Assembly (NCBI RefSeq): GCF_003312425.1
Contig: NZ_QNUX01000006.1
Location: 163,683-227,682, forward strand
DNA from: Flavobacterium psychrolimnae
Lineage (GTDB): Bacteria; Bacteroidota; Bacteroidia; Flavobacteriales; Flavobacteriaceae
Length of the DNA: 64,000 nucleotides
Direction: 5' to 3'
The position numbers and the translations under genes were made by a program. Below the pieces are notes generated by a model, which was not told the origin of the DNA, made no database searches, and worked only from the letters and a program-made list of their open reading frames with translations. This document shows, one piece after another, positions 62,183 through 64,000 of the stretch (position 1 is the stretch's first letter; each line of letters opens with the position of its first letter).

Positions 62183-62292
62183 AAACACTTAGATTTCATC
62201 AATTGTCCTAATTTTTTTTAGGGAAATTTCTGAATTTTTTATTTTAGATAATTTACTGTTTCTTTTTTTACTACATTAGTATTCAATATAAT

Positions 62293-63603
62293 ATGTCCAA
62301 TATGAAAGAAGATTTCCTTCATTACCTGTGGAAATTCAAGAAATTTGATTCCTTGAATTTGAAAACCTTCAATGGAGAGGAAATCACAATCATTAATGTT
62401 GGTCAATATTTAGAACTTGCCGGACCTGATTTTTTTAATGCCCAAATAACTATTGGGAATCAAAAATGGGCTGGAAATGTAGAAATTCATCTTAAATCTT
62501 CAGATTGGTATGTGCATCATCACGAAAGAGATGAAGCCTATGAAAACGTGATTCTTCATGTGGTATGGGAACACGACGCGGAAATTTTTAGAAAAAACAA
62601 TACTGAAATACCGGTTTTAGAACTTAAAAAATACGTTGATAAAAGTACCGTTGAGAACTACCAATCTTTAATGGCTCCAAAATCTTGGATTTTCTGCGAA
62701 AAACAAATCAAACATGTTGATGAATTTGTATTCAAAAATTGGCAGGAGCGCTTATTTTTTGAACGCTTGGAAAGAAAATCAAAACCGATATTTGATTTAT
62801 TAGAACAAACTAATCAAGATTGGGAAGCGGTTTTATTTTGTCTTTTGGCGAGGAATTTTGGATTAAATACTAACGGTGAAATCTTTTTGAAAATCGCAAA
62901 AAGCATTCCTTTTTCTGTTGTAAGAAAAGAAAGTTTTGAGGTTGAGAATCTGGAAGCTTTAATTTTTGGAACTGCTGGATTATTGGATTCGGAGAAAGAA
63001 GATAATTATTTTAAAGATTTAAAATTCAGGTATTTATATTTATTGCATAAATATCAGCAAGAAAAAAGTTGCATTGAACCGGTTCAGTTTTTCAAGCATC
63101 GTCCAGACAATTTTCCAACGATTCGGCTTTCTCAATTAGCTAATTTATATCATACGCATCAAAATCTATTTTCGAAAATCACTACGCTTAATTCTCTAAA
63201 AAGCACCTATGATTTGTTTCAAGTTTCAACTTCTGAATATTGGCTGAATCATTATCAATTTGATAAAGAAAGTCCCAAAAAAAAGAAAGCGCTTTCTAGA
63301 TCATTTGTAGATTTGATTCTTATAAATACTATAATTCCGCTACAGTTTGCTTTCGCAAAAAGTCAGGGAAAAGAAATCTCCGAGGATTTGATTCAACTCT
63401 TAAATGAAGTTTCACCAGAAAAAAATGCAATTATTGATAAGTTTCATTCTTTTGGAATTGTTTCTAAAAGTGCGTTTGAGACGCAATCATTGCTTCAACT
63501 CAAGAATGAATATTGTAACAAAAGTAAATGTTTGGAGTGCAGCGTAGGAATAGAATTACTCAAAAAAACAATTAGTGGTTTAGCTAAGGTGTCAATTAGA
63601 TAA
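62293..63603 (+). CDS. DUF2851 family protein
   Basis: 436 residues. Family blocks are EDFLHYLWKFKKFDSLNL, GPDFFNAQITIGNQKWAGNVEIHLKSSDWYVHHHERDEAYENVILHVVWEHD and a long helical C-terminal part (PDNFPTIRLSQLANLYH). The GNVEIH plus HHHERDxxYxNVILHVVW region looks like a nuclease-type active site. The C-terminus has a Cys cluster (NEYCNKSKCLECSVG, about 412-426), which may bind zinc or an iron-sulfur cluster. It is found in Bacteroidota and its role is unknown. A PspC gene follows closely. Confidence 0.92.
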   Translation: MSNMKEDFLHYLWKFKKFDSLNLKTFNGEEITIINVGQYLELAGPDFFNAQITIGNQKWAGNVEIHLKSSDWYVHHHERDEAYENVILHVVWEHDAEIFRKNNTEIPVLELKKYVDKSTVENYQSLMAPKSWIFCEKQIKHVDEFVFKNWQERLFFERLERKSKPIFDLLEQTNQDWEAVLFCLLARNFGLNTNGEIFLKIAKSIPFSVVRKESFEVENLEALIFGTAGLLDSEKEDNYFKDLKFRYLYLLHKYQQEKSCIEPVQFFKHRPDNFPTIRLSQLANLYHTHQNLFSKITTLNSLKSTYDLFQVSTSEYWLNHYQFDKESPKKKKALSRSFVDLILINTIIPLQFAFAKSQGKEISEDLIQLLNEVSPEKNAIIDKFHSFGIVSKSAFETQSLLQLKNEYCNKSKCLECSVGIELLKKTISGLAKVSIR

Positions 63604-63638
63604 TTTTGTAATTTCGCTTATCATTTAAAACTTATAAA

Positions 63639-63866
63639 ATGTCAGCAATTATCAAGCTCAAGTTTTTTTTTGAAAAACACGGTTTCCATGTTTCCTCCCG
63701 TTTAGCAGATACTTTGGGAATGCGTGCTAGTAGTGTCCGACTTTTTTTTATTTATTTATCGTTTGTTACGGCTGGATTATGGTTTGCAGTTTATTTAACA
63801 CTTGCTTTCTGGATACGATTAAAGGATTTGATAAGAGCAAAACGGACGTCTGTTTTTGATTTGTAA
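63639..63866 (+). CDS. small PspC domain protein
   Basis: 75 residues. A cytosolic amphipathic start (IIKLKFFFEKHGFHVSSRLADTLGMRASSVRLFFIYLSFVTAG) followed by one membrane segment. This is the PspC-type domain, here in its shortest form, linked to the membrane-stress response in other bacteria. It follows the DUF2851 gene by 35 bases, a pairing that is common in Flavobacterium. Confidence 0.85.
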   Translation: MSAIIKLKFFFEKHGFHVSSRLADTLGMRASSVRLFFIYLSFVTAGLWFAVYLTLAFWIRLKDLIRAKRTSVFDL

Positions 63867-63901
63867 ATGGTTTTAAATAGAAAAAGGGAAACGCTAGTAA
63901 A

Positions 63902-64000
63902 TAGACTGCCCCCAAAAGTTTAGACAAATTTATAATTAATTTTGATAATAATGAGCTCGATATTGTATCGGGCTCATTCCTTTTAAATTCAGTTTTATTC
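63902..64000. mobile_element. end of an IS3-family insertion sequence, cut by the window edge
   Basis: The end looks like the terminal repeat of Flavobacterium IS3-family elements (TGCCCCCAAAAGTTTAGACA at 63907). The minus strand then encodes the last 20 residues of a transposase. The other end, the target duplication and the rest of the transposase are outside the window. Confidence 0.8.
63936..64000 (-). CDS. IS3-family transposase (OrfB), C-terminal end only
   Basis: On the minus strand the frame reads IKLNLKGMSPIQYRAHYYQN and then stops at 63936. This is the typical C-terminus (LKGMSPIQYR) of the OrfB part of IS3-family transposases, which carry a DDE integrase core. The N-terminal part is beyond the window, so whether the copy is intact cannot be seen. 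Confidence 0.85.
   Translation of the reverse strand, partial: IKLNLKGMSPIQYRAHYYQN

Overview
The window comes from a flavobacterium, most likely the genus Flavobacterium (phylum Bacteroidota). The evidence is low GC, A-rich spacers in place of clear Shine-Dalgarno sites, many promoters with the Bacteroidota -7 element TAnnTTTG (best cases with TTG about 18-23 bases upstream), SusC/SusD pairs, type IX secretion (T9SS) C-terminal domains, many short lipoproteins, and family content typical of the genus (GSCFA, DUF4230, DUF2851, MbnP, DUF4136). No rRNA, tRNA or CRISPR array was recognised.

Layout. 1-7.1 kb: 5' part of an M23 peptidase gene (minus), alaS, two tandem paralogous lipoproteins, and a GSCFA/DUF4230 pair. 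7.1-13.7 kb, minus strand: an aromatic amino acid hydroxylase, a phytase-like esterase lipoprotein, a group III truncated haemoglobin, a DUF4136 lipoprotein, urocanate hydratase and a tiny DUF5522 protein. 13.8-20.2 kb: a small HExxH membrane protein, a T9SS cargo protein, a PLP desulfhydrase/deaminase, a glucosaminidase with LysM, hemL, and a Spy-like protein.

20.3-32.0 kb is the most interesting part. It holds a clade II-type nitrous oxide reductase operon (cytochrome c, nosZ, a membrane-domain/NosL fusion, nosD, nosF, nosY, a cupin, and a second group III truncated haemoglobin). Next come a fasciclin lipoprotein, a His-rich polytopic membrane protein, a Crp/Fnr regulator, and a divergent 604-residue protein of unknown function. 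Nearly identical FNR-like palindromes lie upstream of the nos operon and between the regulator and the unknown gene, each the same distance from a weak -7 element. This suggests one small anaerobic/N-oxide regulon.

32.1-35.6 kb looks like a copper-handling module: a Cys-motif small protein, an MbnP-like lipoprotein, an MbnH-like di-haem protein, and an outer-membrane barrel with a CxxCxC N-terminus. It may supply copper for NosZ. 35.8-43.6 kb holds a duplicated DUF4394 protein, an outer-membrane barrel, an IWKNG-repeat lipoprotein flanked by a decayed second copy of the lysS 3' end, lysS, a lipoprotein, lipB and rnhB.

43.7-57.7 kb holds two SusC/SusD uptake systems with matching promoters, separated by a 1.9-kb gene-free T-rich stretch. 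The second is followed by a lipoprotein and a T9SS-secreted subtilisin-like protease, which points to peptide or protein use. 57.9-64.0 kb: a putative porin, cystathionine beta-synthase, a DnaQ-like exonuclease, a DUF2851/PspC pair, and the edge of an IS3-family element cut by the window end. Five copies of a dispersed intergenic repeat family and several strong intrinsic terminators punctuate the window.
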